A stretch of DNA of 64,000 nt. Source: Streptomyces capillispiralis (lineage in GTDB: Bacteria; Actinomycetota; Actinomycetes; Streptomycetales; Streptomycetaceae). This document shows, piece by piece, positions 18,491 to 27,304 of the stretch. The translations under genes were made by a program, and so were the position numbers. The stretch covers positions 6,253,501 to 6,317,500 of the forward strand of contig NZ_VIWV01000001.1 in the NCBI RefSeq assembly GCF_007829875.1, in the 5' to 3' direction. The first letter of the stretch is position 1. Every line of letters begins with the position of its first letter. The notes beneath the pieces are model-generated. The model ran no database searches. It saw only the letters and a list, made by a program, of their open reading frames with translations, and was not told the DNA's origin.

Positions 18491-19125
18491 GTGCACCACA
18501 GGGCACCGGGGACGCCGCCCCGGGCACGGTCATGGAGCAGGGCCCGCCGCCCGCGGACGCGACCGTCGGCGGATCCGGCGGGCGCCGGCGCTTCTGGTCG
18601 GCCCGCCGCGTCCCCGCCGGCCTGCTCGCACTGGTGATCCTGGTGGTCGCGGGCGCGTTCCTGTACGACATTGCCGCGGTGCGCGCCCACCGGACCGCCA
18701 TGGGCTGGCGCCGCGACCTGGCCCGGCACCTGGCCGAGCGGCACCTGGACGACACCTGGGTGCTGACCGGCGCCGCCCTCGCCGCCGCGCTCGGGCTCTG
18801 GCTGCTGCTGCTCGCCCTGACGCCGGGTCTGCGCTCCCTGCTCCCGATGCGCCGCACCCGTCCCGACGTCCGCGCGGGACTGCACCGGGACGCCGCCGCG
18901 ACGGCGCTGCGGGACCGCGCCATGGAGGTGGCCGGCGTGCGGACGGTGCGGGTCCGGGTGACGCGCGCCCGGGCCGACGTCCGCGCGGTGTCGCACTTCC
19001 GCGCACTGGACGACGTACGGGCCGATCTGGACGCGGTGCTCGGCGACGCGGTCCGGGGGCTGGGCCTGGCCCGGCCGCCCTCGCTGTCGCTGCGGGTGCG
19101 GCGGCCCGGCCGGAAGGGGCGGTAG
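18487..19125 (+). CDS. DUF6286-type membrane protein of the Asp23 cluster
   Basis: A 212-aa protein. A disordered start of about 40 residues is followed by a membrane helix (LLALVILVVAGAFLYDIAAV), a short extracytoplasmic stretch, and a second helix (VLTGAALAAALGLWLLLLAL). The C-terminal domain (about 125-210) is an Asp23-like alpha/beta unit (VAGVRTVRVRVTRARADVRA). The layout, two helices followed by a cytoplasmic Asp23-like domain, matches the AmaP idea and DUF6286 proteins. It overlaps the preceding gene by 4 bp and ends 2 bp before the AmaP-like gene. Confidence 0.83.
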   Translation: MSAPQGTGDAAPGTVMEQGPPPADATVGGSGGRRRFWSARRVPAGLLALVILVVAGAFLYDIAAVRAHRTAMGWRRDLARHLAERHLDDTWVLTGAALAAALGLWLLLLALTPGLRSLLPMRRTRPDVRAGLHRDAAATALRDRAMEVAGVRTVRVRVTRARADVRAVSHFRALDDVRADLDAVLGDAVRGLGLARPPSLSLRVRRPGRKGR

Positions 19126-19127
19126 CC

Positions 19128-19706
19128 GTGCTCAGAGCTGTCAACCGCGTACTGCTCGCGCTCGGGGGGCTGGTGCTGACCGCCCTCGGCGGGTCCGTGC
19201 TGGCGATCGGTCTCGGGGCGCCGGCGCCCTCCTGGTGGCTGCACCACGGGCGGCACGACGTACTGCTGAACGAGGCCGAGCGGACCCGGTGGCGGGACGC
19301 CGGCTGGTGGTGGCCGGCCGTCCTCGCCGCGCTCGCCGTCCTCGTCCTGCTCTGCCTGTGGTGGCTGGTCGCGGTGGTGCGCCGGCGGCGACTGGCCGAG
19401 GTGCTGGTCGACACCGGCGACGGCGAGGGCGCGGCGCTGCGCGGCCGGGCCCTCGAACACGTCCTCGCCGAGGAGGCGAACCACCTGGACGGCGTCGAGC
19501 GGGCGCACGTCCTGCTCACCGGCCGCCGCGGCACACCGAGAACCCGGGTGCTGCTCCTGCTCCAGCCCCACGTCGACCCCGGGACCGCCCTGCACGCCCT
19601 CACCACCGGCCCGCTCACCCACGCCCGCGACTCCGCGGGCCTGGCGGACCTGCCGGCCGAGGTACGCCTGCACGGCGTCAGGCACCGCGCGGAACGCGTC
19701 ACCTGA
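19128..19706 (+). CDS. amaP: AmaP-like membrane anchor of the Asp23 cluster
   Basis: A 192-aa protein with two membrane helices, about residues 5-28 and 60-85, followed by a cytoplasmic domain. This is the AmaP topology that anchors Asp23 to the membrane in Staphylococcus. The family start NRVLLALGGLVLTALGG is clear. The C-terminal domain contains HVLAEEANHLDGVERAHVLL and a leucine-rich strand. GTG start 2 bp after the previous stop. It is the last gene of the operon and is tail to tail with the SDR gene (12 bp apart). Confidence 0.85.
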   Translation: MLRAVNRVLLALGGLVLTALGGSVLAIGLGAPAPSWWLHHGRHDVLLNEAERTRWRDAGWWWPAVLAALAVLVLLCLWWLVAVVRRRRLAEVLVDTGDGEGAALRGRALEHVLAEEANHLDGVERAHVLLTGRRGTPRTRVLLLLQPHVDPGTALHALTTGPLTHARDSAGLADLPAEVRLHGVRHRAERVT

Positions 19707-19718
19707 CCCACGGGGCCG

Positions 19719-20474
19719 TCAGAACCCGTGCCGTACCCCGCCGTCCACCGGGAGCATCACGCCCGACACGTAGGACGCCGCCGGGGACAGCAGGAACGCG
19801 GCCGTGCGCCCGAACTCCTGAGGGGTGCCGTAACGGCGCAGCGGGATGCGGGACTCGGCGGCCCGACGGGTGGCCTCCGGGTCGGCGGACAGGGAGTCCA
19901 GCTCACGCACCCGGTCGGTGTCGATGCGGCCGGGCAGCACTCCGACGACGCGGATGCCGCGCGGACCCAGTTCGTCCGCGAGGGACTTGGCGAAGCCCGC
20001 CAGGCCCGGACGCAGACCGTTGGAGATGGTCAGCCCGGGAATCGGCTCGTGCACCGAGCCGGACAGCACGAAGCCGATGACCCCGCCCTCGCCCAGCTCC
20101 GCCGCCGCGGCCCGGGCCATCCGCACCGCGCCCAGGAACACCGACTCGAACGCCGACCGCCACTGCTCGTCGGTGGTGTCGGCGACGAACCCCGGCGGCG
20201 GACCGCCCACACTGACGAGCATGCCGTCGAAGCGGCCGAACCGCTCCCGCGCGGTGGCGATCAGCCGGGCGGGCGCCTCCGGGTCGGCGTTGTCGACGGC
20301 CACGCCCACCGCGTGCGGCCCCAGCGCGGACACCGCCTCGGCGACGGCCTCCTCCTCCCGCCCCGTGACGACCACCTTCGCGCCGTCGGCGACCAGCTCC
20401 CGCGCGGAGGCGTTGCCCAGCCCGCGGGTCGCCCCGGTGACCACGTACACCCGGTCCTTCAGTCCAAGATCCAT
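19719..20474 (-). CDS. SDR family oxidoreductase
   Basis: A 251-aa short-chain dehydrogenase/reductase. It has an NAD(P) site TGATRGLGNA (about 13-22). The catalytic region departs from the classical Ser-Tyr-x3-Lys: the serine is kept in VLSGSVHEP, but the usual YxxxK position reads SNGLRPGLAGF, so tyrosine and lysine are missing. It may be a non-classical or inactive SDR. The C-terminus (YVSGVMLPVDGG) is typical. The ATG at 20472-20474 lies 5 bp after the GH15 stop, so it is the last gene of a five-gene operon. Confidence 0.9.
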   Translation of the reverse strand: MDLGLKDRVYVVTGATRGLGNASARELVADGAKVVVTGREEEAVAEAVSALGPHAVGVAVDNADPEAPARLIATARERFGRFDGMLVSVGGPPPGFVADTTDEQWRSAFESVFLGAVRMARAAAAELGEGGVIGFVLSGSVHEPIPGLTISNGLRPGLAGFAKSLADELGPRGIRVVGVLPGRIDTDRVRELDSLSADPEATRRAAESRIPLRRYGTPQEFGRTAAFLLSPAASYVSGVMLPVDGGVRHGF

Positions 20475-20479
20475 GGCCC

Positions 20480-22294
20480 CTATCCTGCCTCCTCGTCCCC
20501 GAACAGGGCGAGGGCGGTGTTCACCAGCCCGATGTGACTGAACGCCTGCGGGAAGTTCCCCAGCAGCCGCCCGCCCACCGGGTCGTACTCCTCCGCCAGC
20601 AGACCCACGTCGTTGGCCAGCCCCAGCAGCCGCTCGAACAGCTCCCGTGCCTCCCGGTGCCGGCCGGTCAGGTGCAGGGCCTCGGCCAGCCAGAACGAGC
20701 ACACCAGGAACGTGCCCTCCTGCCCGGGCAGCCCGTCGACGGTGCCGGCGTCCGTGGTGTAGCGGCGCAGCAGCCCGTCCTGCCCCAGCTCCGCGCGGAC
20801 CGCCTCGATGGTGCCCAGCACCCGGGGATCGTCGGGCGGCAGGAAACCGACCCGGGGCATCACCAGCAGCGCCGCGTCCAGCTCGCGCGAGCCGTAGGAC
20901 TGCGTGAAGGTGTTCCGCTCCGCGTCGTACCCCTTCTCGCACACCTCCCGGTGCACCTCCTCGCGCAGCTGACGCCAGCCGTCGAGGTCCCCGTCGAAGT
21001 CCGGGTGCTCCTCCAGCGTGCGCACCGCGCGGTCGGCCGCCACCCACACCATCACCTTGGAGTGCACGAAGTGCCGCCGCCCGCCGCGCACCTCCCACAG
21101 CCCCTCGTCCGGCTGCCGCCAGGCCGTGCGCAGGAAGTCCATCAGCACCGTCTGCAGCGCCCACACGTCGTGCTGGGGGGACAGCCCCGATCGCCGGCCC
21201 AGCGCCAGGGAGTTCATGACCTCGCCGTACACGTCCAGCTGGAGCTGGTTCACGGCGTCGTTGCCGATCCGTACGGGCGTGGCGCCGCCGAAGCCGGACA
21301 GCCACGGCAGCTCGAACTCCGGCAGCCGCCGCTCGCCCGCGAGCCCGTACATGATCTGCAGGTCCGCCGGATCGCCGGCGACCGCGCGCAGCAGCCAGTT
21401 CCGCCACGCCTCCGCCTCCTCCCGGTACCCGGCGGCCAGCAGCGCGTTCAGGGTCAGCGTGGAGTCGCGCAGCCAGCAGAAGCGGTAGTCCCAGTTGCGC
21501 ACCCCGCCCGGCTCCTCCGGCAGTGAGGTGGTCGGCGCGGCCACGATGCCCCCGGTGGGGGCGTAGGTGAGCGCCTTCAGCGTGATCAGCGAGCGGACGA
21601 CCGCGTCCCGGTGCGGGCCGCTGTAGCGGCACTTGGCCGCCCAGGCACGCCAGTCCGCGACGCTGTGCCGCAGCGAGGAGTACGGGTCGACCAGCGGGGG
21701 CCGCGGCTCGTGCGAGGGGTGCCACGTGAGCACGAACGCGACCCGCTCGCCCTCCTCCACCGTGAACTCCGAGACGGTAGCCAGGTCCTCGCCCCAGGTG
21801 GGCACCTCCGGCACGCTGCGCAGCCACGCCGAGTCCGGCCCGGCCACCGCCACCCGGTGCCCGTCGGCCCGGCGCACCCAGGGCACCACCGAGCCGTAGT
21901 CGAAGCGCAGCCGCAGCGTGCTGCGCACGGTCACCCTGCCGCGCAGGCCCTGCACGATCCGCACCAGATCGGGTGCGCGGTCGCGCTGCGGCATCAGGTC
22001 GGTGACCCGCACCGCCCCCTCGGCGGTCTCCCACTCGGTGTCCAGGACCAGGGTGTCCTCACGGTAGGAGCGGCGGACGCACCGGTCCGCGCCGGCCGGG
22101 GCGATGCGCCAGCTGCCGTTGCTGTCGTCCCCGAGCAGCCGCGCGAAGCAGGCCGCCGAGTCGAAGCGGGGCAGGCAGAGCCAGTCGACCGAGCCGTCCG
22201 CACCCACCAGGGCCGCGGTCTGTTCGTCGCCGATGAGCGCGTAGTCCTCGATGCGGTGCACGGGGTGCGGGTTCCCTGCGATCGGGGGCGGCAA
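20480..22294 (-). CDS. Glycoside hydrolase family 15 protein (glucoamylase/trehalase-like)
   Basis: A 604-aa GH15 protein of the cytoplasmic bacterial type. The N-terminal beta domain begins IEDYALIGDEQTAALVGADG, followed by the (alpha/alpha)6 barrel. GVRNWDYRFCWLRDS is the family signature. The two active-site acids are expected in the SPEQ-like central region and in LLAEEYDPVGG near the end. Actinobacterial relatives are glucoamylases or trehalases. No signal peptide is present, so it acts inside the cell. The TTG at 22292-22294 follows the previous stop directly (TGATTG). A GTG at 22261 is a shorter alternative. Confidence 0.9.
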   Translation of the reverse strand: MPPPIAGNPHPVHRIEDYALIGDEQTAALVGADGSVDWLCLPRFDSAACFARLLGDDSNGSWRIAPAGADRCVRRSYREDTLVLDTEWETAEGAVRVTDLMPQRDRAPDLVRIVQGLRGRVTVRSTLRLRFDYGSVVPWVRRADGHRVAVAGPDSAWLRSVPEVPTWGEDLATVSEFTVEEGERVAFVLTWHPSHEPRPPLVDPYSSLRHSVADWRAWAAKCRYSGPHRDAVVRSLITLKALTYAPTGGIVAAPTTSLPEEPGGVRNWDYRFCWLRDSTLTLNALLAAGYREEAEAWRNWLLRAVAGDPADLQIMYGLAGERRLPEFELPWLSGFGGATPVRIGNDAVNQLQLDVYGEVMNSLALGRRSGLSPQHDVWALQTVLMDFLRTAWRQPDEGLWEVRGGRRHFVHSKVMVWVAADRAVRTLEEHPDFDGDLDGWRQLREEVHREVCEKGYDAERNTFTQSYGSRELDAALLVMPRVGFLPPDDPRVLGTIEAVRAELGQDGLLRRYTTDAGTVDGLPGQEGTFLVCSFWLAEALHLTGRHREARELFERLLGLANDVGLLAEEYDPVGGRLLGNFPQAFSHIGLVNTALALFGDEEAG

Positions 22295-22633
22295 TCAGGG
22301 CAACGGCCGGGGGAGTGACGGACCGTCGGCCGCCACGGCACCGTCGCCGGAGAAGATGACACCGGGGTCGGAGGGGGCCTGGTTGAGCACCCACAGGCCG
22401 ATCAGGGTGGCCAGCGCGAAGACGACGGCGATCAGTACGGCGAGGACGAGCCGCCGACGGCGTTCGCGGCGCAGCCACTCCCCGCGCGCCGTGCGGTAGG
22501 CGTCGGGGTCCGGCAGCACCCCGCCGGCCAGGGCCCGGAGGGCGTCGCGCAGTTCCCGTTCGGTGCGGTCCGCGCCCGGCGGCCGGGGCTCGGCCCGCTC
22601 GCGGCCCGTGCGGCCGGGGCCGGTGTCGTTCAT
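22295..22633 (-). CDS. Single-pass membrane protein coupled to a sigma factor gene
   Basis: A 112-aa protein with a charged cytoplasmic N-terminal half (RTERELRDALRALAGGVLPD), one membrane helix around residues 68-88 (LVLAVLIAVVFALATLIGLW) and a short outer tail. It overlaps the sigma-factor stop by 4 bp (ATGA). Position and topology resemble anti-sigma factors, but the zinc HxxxCxxC motif is absent. It could be a minimal or atypical anti-sigma protein, which is inference only. Function not recognised. Confidence 0.8.
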   Translation of the reverse strand: MNDTGPGRTGRERAEPRPPGADRTERELRDALRALAGGVLPDPDAYRTARGEWLRRERRRRLVLAVLIAVVFALATLIGLWVLNQAPSDPGVIFSGDGAVAADGPSLPRPLP

Positions 22634-23220
22634 CGCCGGGCCTCCATCGCCTGGGTCAGCGCGGCGATCCCGCGCGAGGTGTGCGTCTTGACGGAACCGC
22701 GGGTGATGCCCATGGCGGCGGCTATCTCGCTCTCCTTCAGCCCGAGCCAGTGGCGCAGCACCAGTGCCTCGCGCTGCCGGGCGGGCAGCTGCTGGAGCGC
22801 GTCGATCAGCACCCGCTGGTCGTCGCGGAGCAGCGCGGTGTTCTCGGCCGAGGCCACGGTCTCGTCCGTGGGGCGCGCCGGGTGCTCCTCGTGCCGCCGG
22901 GCGACCTGGAGGTGCCGTATCCGCATCCGGGTCAGGTCGCAGACGGTGGAGCGCAGATGGGCCTCCGCCGCGGCCACGTCCTTCAGCCGCCGCCATCTGC
23001 GGTAGATCCGGTAGTACGCCTCGGCCACCACGTTCTCCGGGTCGTCCGCGCCGAGCAGCACGGCCAGCCGCAGCATCGAGGAGTAGTGCAGCGCGAACAG
23101 GCGGGCGACACCGGCCTCCCGCTCCAGGTCGGCCGGATTGGCGCCGGCGAGGGGTCCGGTCGGCGTCGCCCCCGGGGCCGGGGGCAGGGTGGCCCGGGGG
23201 TGCTGCTGTCTGCGTCTCAC
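22630..23220 (-). CDS. ECF/SigE-family RNA polymerase sigma factor
   Basis: A 196-aa sigma factor. Region 2 is seen in LFALHYSSMLRLAVLLGADDPENVVAEAYYRIYRRW, and region 4 in LQQLPARQREALVLRHWLGLKESEIAAAMGI with the helix-turn-helix followed by RGSVKTHTSRGI. The N-terminal 25 residues are Pro/Ala-rich. The GTG at 23218-23220 overlaps the symporter stop by 4 bp, and its own stop overlaps the membrane gene's start. A sigma factor locked between a transporter and a candidate regulator may respond to the transported solute, but this is inference. Confidence 0.9.
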   Translation of the reverse strand: MRRRQQHPRATLPPAPGATPTGPLAGANPADLEREAGVARLFALHYSSMLRLAVLLGADDPENVVAEAYYRIYRRWRRLKDVAAAEAHLRSTVCDLTRMRIRHLQVARRHEEHPARPTDETVASAENTALLRDDQRVLIDALQQLPARQREALVLRHWLGLKESEIAAAMGITRGSVKTHTSRGIAALTQAMEARR

Positions 23221-24779
23221 GGGGTGTCCGCTCCCGTCCGAGGGCCCCGCCTGACCATCAGGCGGGACGGCAGGTCGGTGGCGTCGGCGCCGCGCGGGAC
23301 GCCGAGGCGGGCGAGGGCCGCGGTGCCGGCCACCGCGACGGTCAGGTTGAGCAGCAGGGCGGCGATCCCGGCGTAGATCTCCAGCGGCCCGGCGCCGGTG
23401 CCGAGCGGCACGATCGGCGAGAACCCCTCGCGCACCACCAGGTACGTCCCGGCGGCCATGCCGACGGCCCATCCCGCGAGCAGCGCGCGCGGGTGCAGCC
23501 GGCGCGTGTAGAGGCCGACCGCCACCGCCGGGAAGATCTGCAGGATCCACACCCCGCCGAGCAGCTGGAGGTTGATCGCGTCCTGGTCGCGCAGCCCGAA
23601 CACGAAGGCCACCGCCCCGGCCTTGGCGGTCAGGGACACCGCCTTGGCCACCCGCACCTGCCGTTTCGGCGTGGCCGTCGGGTGCACGTACTCGACGTAC
23701 ACGTTCCGTACGAAGCCGGTCGCCGCGGCGATCGACATCACCGCCGCCGGGACCAGCGCGCCCACCACGATCGCCCCGAACACCAGCCCGGCCGGCGCGC
23801 CCGGCATCAGCCGGTCGACGAGCATCGGCACGGCGGCTTCGGCGCCGCCCTCGGGTGCCCGTACGCCCGCCGCCAGGGCCGCGATGCCGAGGAACCCGCA
23901 GAGCGCCAGCAGCGCCGTCCAGGCGGGCAGCCCCGCCGACACCTTGCGCAGGGTGCGCGTCCCGTCGGCGGCGAACCCGGCGGTCAGCACGTGCGGGTAC
24001 ATCAGCAGCGCCAGCGCCGAACCGAGCGCCAGGGTGGCGTAGGCGGGCTGCTGCTCGGGGGACAGCAGCAGCGGGGAGTGGGCGGCGTCCGTGCCGCCGA
24101 GCGCGCGCCCCGCCCCGTCGAAGACCGCGCCGGGCCCGCCGAACCGCCGCAGCACCAGCCAGCACACGGCGGTCAGCGACACGAACACCGCCACCGCCTT
24201 CAGCGCCGAGATCACCGCGGGCGCCCGCAGCCCGTGCCGGTAGGTCGCCACCGCCAGCCCCGCGAACACCGCCACCATCACCAGGTCCCCGGTCGCGCCG
24301 CGCGGATACAGCCCGCCCGCGGTGAGCACCGCGCGGACGCCGAGCAGCTGGAGCGCCAGGTACGGCATCGTCGCCAGGATCCCGGTCAGCGCGACCACCA
24401 GGGCCAGCGGAGCCGACCCGTACCGGCCGCGCACGAAGTCGGCGGCGGTGATGTATCCGTGCCGCCGGGCCACGCTCCACAACCGGCTGAGCAGCACGAA
24501 CGCGAGCGGACAGACGATCACCGTGTACGGCACCGCGAAGAAGGCGGGCGCGCCGTTGCCGTACGCCAGACCCGGTACGGCGGTGAAGGTGTACGCCGTG
24601 TAGACCGTCCCGCCGAGCAGCAGCCAGGTCCAGCCCGGGCCCAGGGCGCGGTCGGCCAGCGCCCACCCCTCCAGCGAGGGCAGCCTCCCGTTCGGCCGGA
24701 GCCGGCGCGCGGTGACGGCGAGCAGCGACGCCCCGCCGATCACGGCGAGGAACGTCGCGGTCATGGCGCCGTCGGCCAT
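23217..24779 (-). CDS. Sodium:solute symporter (SSS family)
   Basis: A 520-aa protein with about 13 predicted membrane helices. SSS-family features include the LSRLWSVARRHGYITAADFVRGRYGS segment and the conserved helix region around GFVRNVYVEYVHP. Substrate is unknown. The DUF3311 small subunit often found beside this type is not present. It is the first gene of the operon that continues with the sigma factor, the membrane protein, GH15 and SDR. A 200-bp intergenic region upstream, after the SURF1 gene end, should hold the promoter. Confidence 0.9.
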   Translation of the reverse strand: MADGAMTATFLAVIGGASLLAVTARRLRPNGRLPSLEGWALADRALGPGWTWLLLGGTVYTAYTFTAVPGLAYGNGAPAFFAVPYTVIVCPLAFVLLSRLWSVARRHGYITAADFVRGRYGSAPLALVVALTGILATMPYLALQLLGVRAVLTAGGLYPRGATGDLVMVAVFAGLAVATYRHGLRAPAVISALKAVAVFVSLTAVCWLVLRRFGGPGAVFDGAGRALGGTDAAHSPLLLSPEQQPAYATLALGSALALLMYPHVLTAGFAADGTRTLRKVSAGLPAWTALLALCGFLGIAALAAGVRAPEGGAEAAVPMLVDRLMPGAPAGLVFGAIVVGALVPAAVMSIAAATGFVRNVYVEYVHPTATPKRQVRVAKAVSLTAKAGAVAFVFGLRDQDAINLQLLGGVWILQIFPAVAVGLYTRRLHPRALLAGWAVGMAAGTYLVVREGFSPIVPLGTGAGPLEIYAGIAALLLNLTVAVAGTAALARLGVPRGADATDLPSRLMVRRGPRTGADTP

Positions 24780-24982
24780 GAATCACCGTCCTTGGTGTGC
24801 AGTGCCCTCGGAGAAGAGTCGCGCGGCACACCCCACCGGATGACAGACGACCGTCCGGAACGCCGCGGCACCACCTCCGACCGGTGCGCCACTCTCGCAC
24901 AGACCACCGCGGACCGGGAGGGGAGCGCGGGTCACGGCACGCACCGGTCGCCCCCGGCCACGGTGCGTGGCCCGGGGCCCGC

Positions 24983-25855
24983 CTACACCCCGGCCGACTC
25001 CGGCTTCCCGGCACCGGCGGCCTCGCCGTGGGACTCCGCGCCGCCGGGCTCGGCGGCGTCGGTCGTCCGGGCCGCCGGCCGGGCCCGCTCCCGGGCCTCG
25101 CGGCGCACCAGCACGACCCAGCCCACCGGCACGGCCGCCGCGAACAGCCACCACTGGACGGCGTACGCGTAGTTCAGCGCGGCGTTCTCCTCGCCGGGGT
25201 TCCCCAGCCGCTGCGGGGTGCCGTCCTTCGGCTCGGGCGCCGTCTGCGCCACATAGCCGCCGAGCACCCGGGCGCCGAGGCGCTCGGCCTCCCGCTCGCT
25301 GTCGATCAGCATGATCTGCCGCTCGGGCAGGCCCTCGAGGTCCTTGATGCCGCTCGCGGCGGTCGTCTCGTCGGGCATCAGCCGGCCCTCGATGGTGATC
25401 TCGCCGCGCGGCGGTGCGGGGACCTCGGGGAACGCGCTCTGGCTCGGCCCGCCCGGGATCCAGCCCCGGTTGACCAGCAGGACCCTGCCGTCGTCGAGGA
25501 CGAACGGGGTCAGGACGTGGAAGCCCACCTCGTCGTCGCCGTTGGTGCGGCGGCGGACGACGACCTCGTCATCGGTGTCGAAGTGGCCCTCGGCCGTCAC
25601 GGTCCGGTACCGCTCGGCACGCGTCACGGCCTGTCCGGGGGCGGCCAGCCGCTCCACCGGCACCGGGTCGGCGGCCAGCGCCTCGGCGACCAGCCGGTTG
25701 CGGGCGGCGCGCTCGTCGTGGCGGTCCATCTGCCAGAAGCCCAGCCTGATCATCGTGGGGATGAGGAGCAGGGCGACCAGCGTGATGATCACCCATTGGC
25801 GGGACAACAGAAAGCGGTACACCCCACGACCGTACAACTCGGCCGCGGGGTGCAT
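24983..25855 (-). CDS. SURF1 family cytochrome oxidase biogenesis protein
   Basis: A 290-aa SURF1-family protein that supports assembly of the aa3-type cytochrome c oxidase. The first membrane helix is at about 20-38 (VIITLVALLLIPTMIRLGFWQ) and the second near residue 240 (WWLFAAAVPVGWVVLV). Conserved points are GFWQMDRHDER, VLLVNRGWIPG and LNYAYAVQWW. The C-terminal tail is Glu/Ala/Gly-rich. The ATG at 25853-25855 gives an 11-residue extension; the GTG at 25822 (VYRFLLSRQW) is the other plausible start. It starts 18 bp after the zinc-ribbon gene. Confidence 0.92.
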   Translation of the reverse strand: MHPAAELYGRGVYRFLLSRQWVIITLVALLLIPTMIRLGFWQMDRHDERAARNRLVAEALAADPVPVERLAAPGQAVTRAERYRTVTAEGHFDTDDEVVVRRRTNGDDEVGFHVLTPFVLDDGRVLLVNRGWIPGGPSQSAFPEVPAPPRGEITIEGRLMPDETTAASGIKDLEGLPERQIMLIDSEREAERLGARVLGGYVAQTAPEPKDGTPQRLGNPGEENAALNYAYAVQWWLFAAAVPVGWVVLVRREARERARPAARTTDAAEPGGAESHGEAAGAGKPESAGV

Positions 25856-25873
25856 TGAGGCGGGTACGTCCCT

Positions 25874-26107
25874 TCACACCCGGTCGACGATCCCCGCCCT
25901 TCCCTCCGCGCGGGCGCAGTGGGCGCCGCAGTACCAGTGCCCCTCGGCCTCGACGCCCTGGCCGATGATCTGCACCCGGCAGTGCTCGCAGATCGGGGCC
26001 ATGCGGTGGATCGCACAGGAGAAGCAGTCGAACACGTGCACGGCGCCCTGCGCGTGCACCTCGAAGGTCATGCCGTAGCTGTTGCCGCAGACTTCACATG
26101 TCGCCAT
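25874..26107 (-). CDS. Small zinc-ribbon-like cysteine-rich protein
   Basis: A 77-aa protein with nine cysteines and four histidines in metal-site spacing: TCEVCGN at the start, DCFSCAIH, ICEHCR and WYCGAHCARAE. This suggests two or more zinc ribbons. Family members in Streptomyces are annotated only as hypothetical. It lies upstream of the SURF1 gene on the same strand (18 bp), so the two may be cotranscribed. A copper or zinc handling role for oxidase assembly is a guess from the neighbour only. Confidence 0.85.
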   Translation of the reverse strand: MATCEVCGNSYGMTFEVHAQGAVHVFDCFSCAIHRMAPICEHCRVQIIGQGVEAEGHWYCGAHCARAEGRAGIVDRV

Positions 26108-26171
26108 GCGCCACAGGGTGTGCCGTCGGCCCCGCGCGGGGCGAGCGGGCGGCGGGCGAGTCGCCCGCCAA

Positions 26172-27161
26172 TCACCCGTCCGTACGGTCCGCCGGCTCCA
26201 CGTCCCCGAGCAGCTGGCCGAACGCGGCCTCGTCGACGACCGGTGTGCCGTACTGCCGGGCCTTGACCACCTTCGAGGTGCCGGAGTCGGGATCGTTGGT
26301 CACCAGGAGGCTGGTCAGCCGGGACAGGCTGGTGGCGACGTGCAGGCCCGCCTCGGTCGCGCGGTCCTCCAGCAGGTCCCGCTCGATGGAGGTGTCACCG
26401 GAGAACGCCACCCGCATGCCCTGCTTGAGCCGCTTGCCCGGTTCGTACCGGCCCGGGTTGGGGTGGGGGCAGGCGGGCCGCTTGCGGGAGGGCCGCCAGC
26501 TGTTCGGCCGGTAGCCGCCGGGGCCGCCCTGCTGGACGACGCGGGGCCGGTCCGACCACTCGGTCAGCGGCCGGCACTCGTGCAGCGGCAGCCGTACGCC
26601 GCCCGCCGCCGCGGCCCGCAGACTGGGCCGGAACGCCTCCGCCAGCACCCGCGCGTCGTCCAGCGCGTGGTGCGCCCGCCGCTGGACGACGCCGAAGTGG
26701 GCGGCGAGCGTCTCCAGCTTGTGGTTGGGCAGCGGCAGCGCCAGCTCCTTGGCGAGGGCGATGGTGCACAGCCGCTGCTTCACCGGCGCCTCGCTCCGCG
26801 CGCGGGCGTACTCCCGGGCGATCATCTGCCAGTCGAAGACGGCGTTGTGCGCGACGAGCACCCGGCCCTCCAGCCGGGCCGCGAACTCCGCGGCGATGTC
26901 CTGGAAGAGGGGCGCGCCCTCGAGGACCTCGCTCGTCAGACCGTGGATCCACACCGGGCCCGGGTCCCGCTCCGGATTGACCACCGTGTACCAGTGGTCC
27001 TCGACCTCGCCGCGCGCGTCCAGCCGGTAGACGGCCGCGGAGATGATGCGGTCGTCCCGGGCCAGCCCCGTGGTCTCCACGTCAACGACCGCGTAGCCCC
27101 GCGGATACGCGGCCGGCCACGCGGTGGGGGAGGACGCTGCGGTCGTGAGGTCATCGAGCAT
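26172..27161 (-). CDS. DEDDh 3'-5' exonuclease with a C-terminal BRCT domain
   Basis: A 329-aa protein related to DNA polymerase III epsilon. The exonuclease motifs are present: AVVDVETTGL (Exo I), VLVAHNAVFDWQ (Exo II) and RRAHHALDDARVL (Exo III, with the His and Asp of the DEDDh class). A Pro/Arg-rich linker (about 215-240) leads to a BRCT domain (about 245-320) with GMRVAFSGDTSIERDLL and TSLLVTNDPDSGTSKVVKAR. This domain pair is usual in Streptomyces and points to a DNA repair or proofreading role. ATG start at 27161. Confidence 0.93.
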   Translation of the reverse strand: MLDDLTTAASSPTAWPAAYPRGYAVVDVETTGLARDDRIISAAVYRLDARGEVEDHWYTVVNPERDPGPVWIHGLTSEVLEGAPLFQDIAAEFAARLEGRVLVAHNAVFDWQMIAREYARARSEAPVKQRLCTIALAKELALPLPNHKLETLAAHFGVVQRRAHHALDDARVLAEAFRPSLRAAAAGGVRLPLHECRPLTEWSDRPRVVQQGGPGGYRPNSWRPSRKRPACPHPNPGRYEPGKRLKQGMRVAFSGDTSIERDLLEDRATEAGLHVATSLSRLTSLLVTNDPDSGTSKVVKARQYGTPVVDEAAFGQLLGDVEPADRTDG

Positions 27162-27304
27162 GGTTCACGAGGATACGGGCCGCCACCGACAGCCCTGTCC
27201 GTCAGGTGCCCTGTGCGAACCGGCCGTTCGACCGCCGGCGGTCCCCGCGACCCGGACACGCGGTCATGTCCCGCGCCCCCGGGGCCGGTTGGCGGCGGTG
27301 CCGG

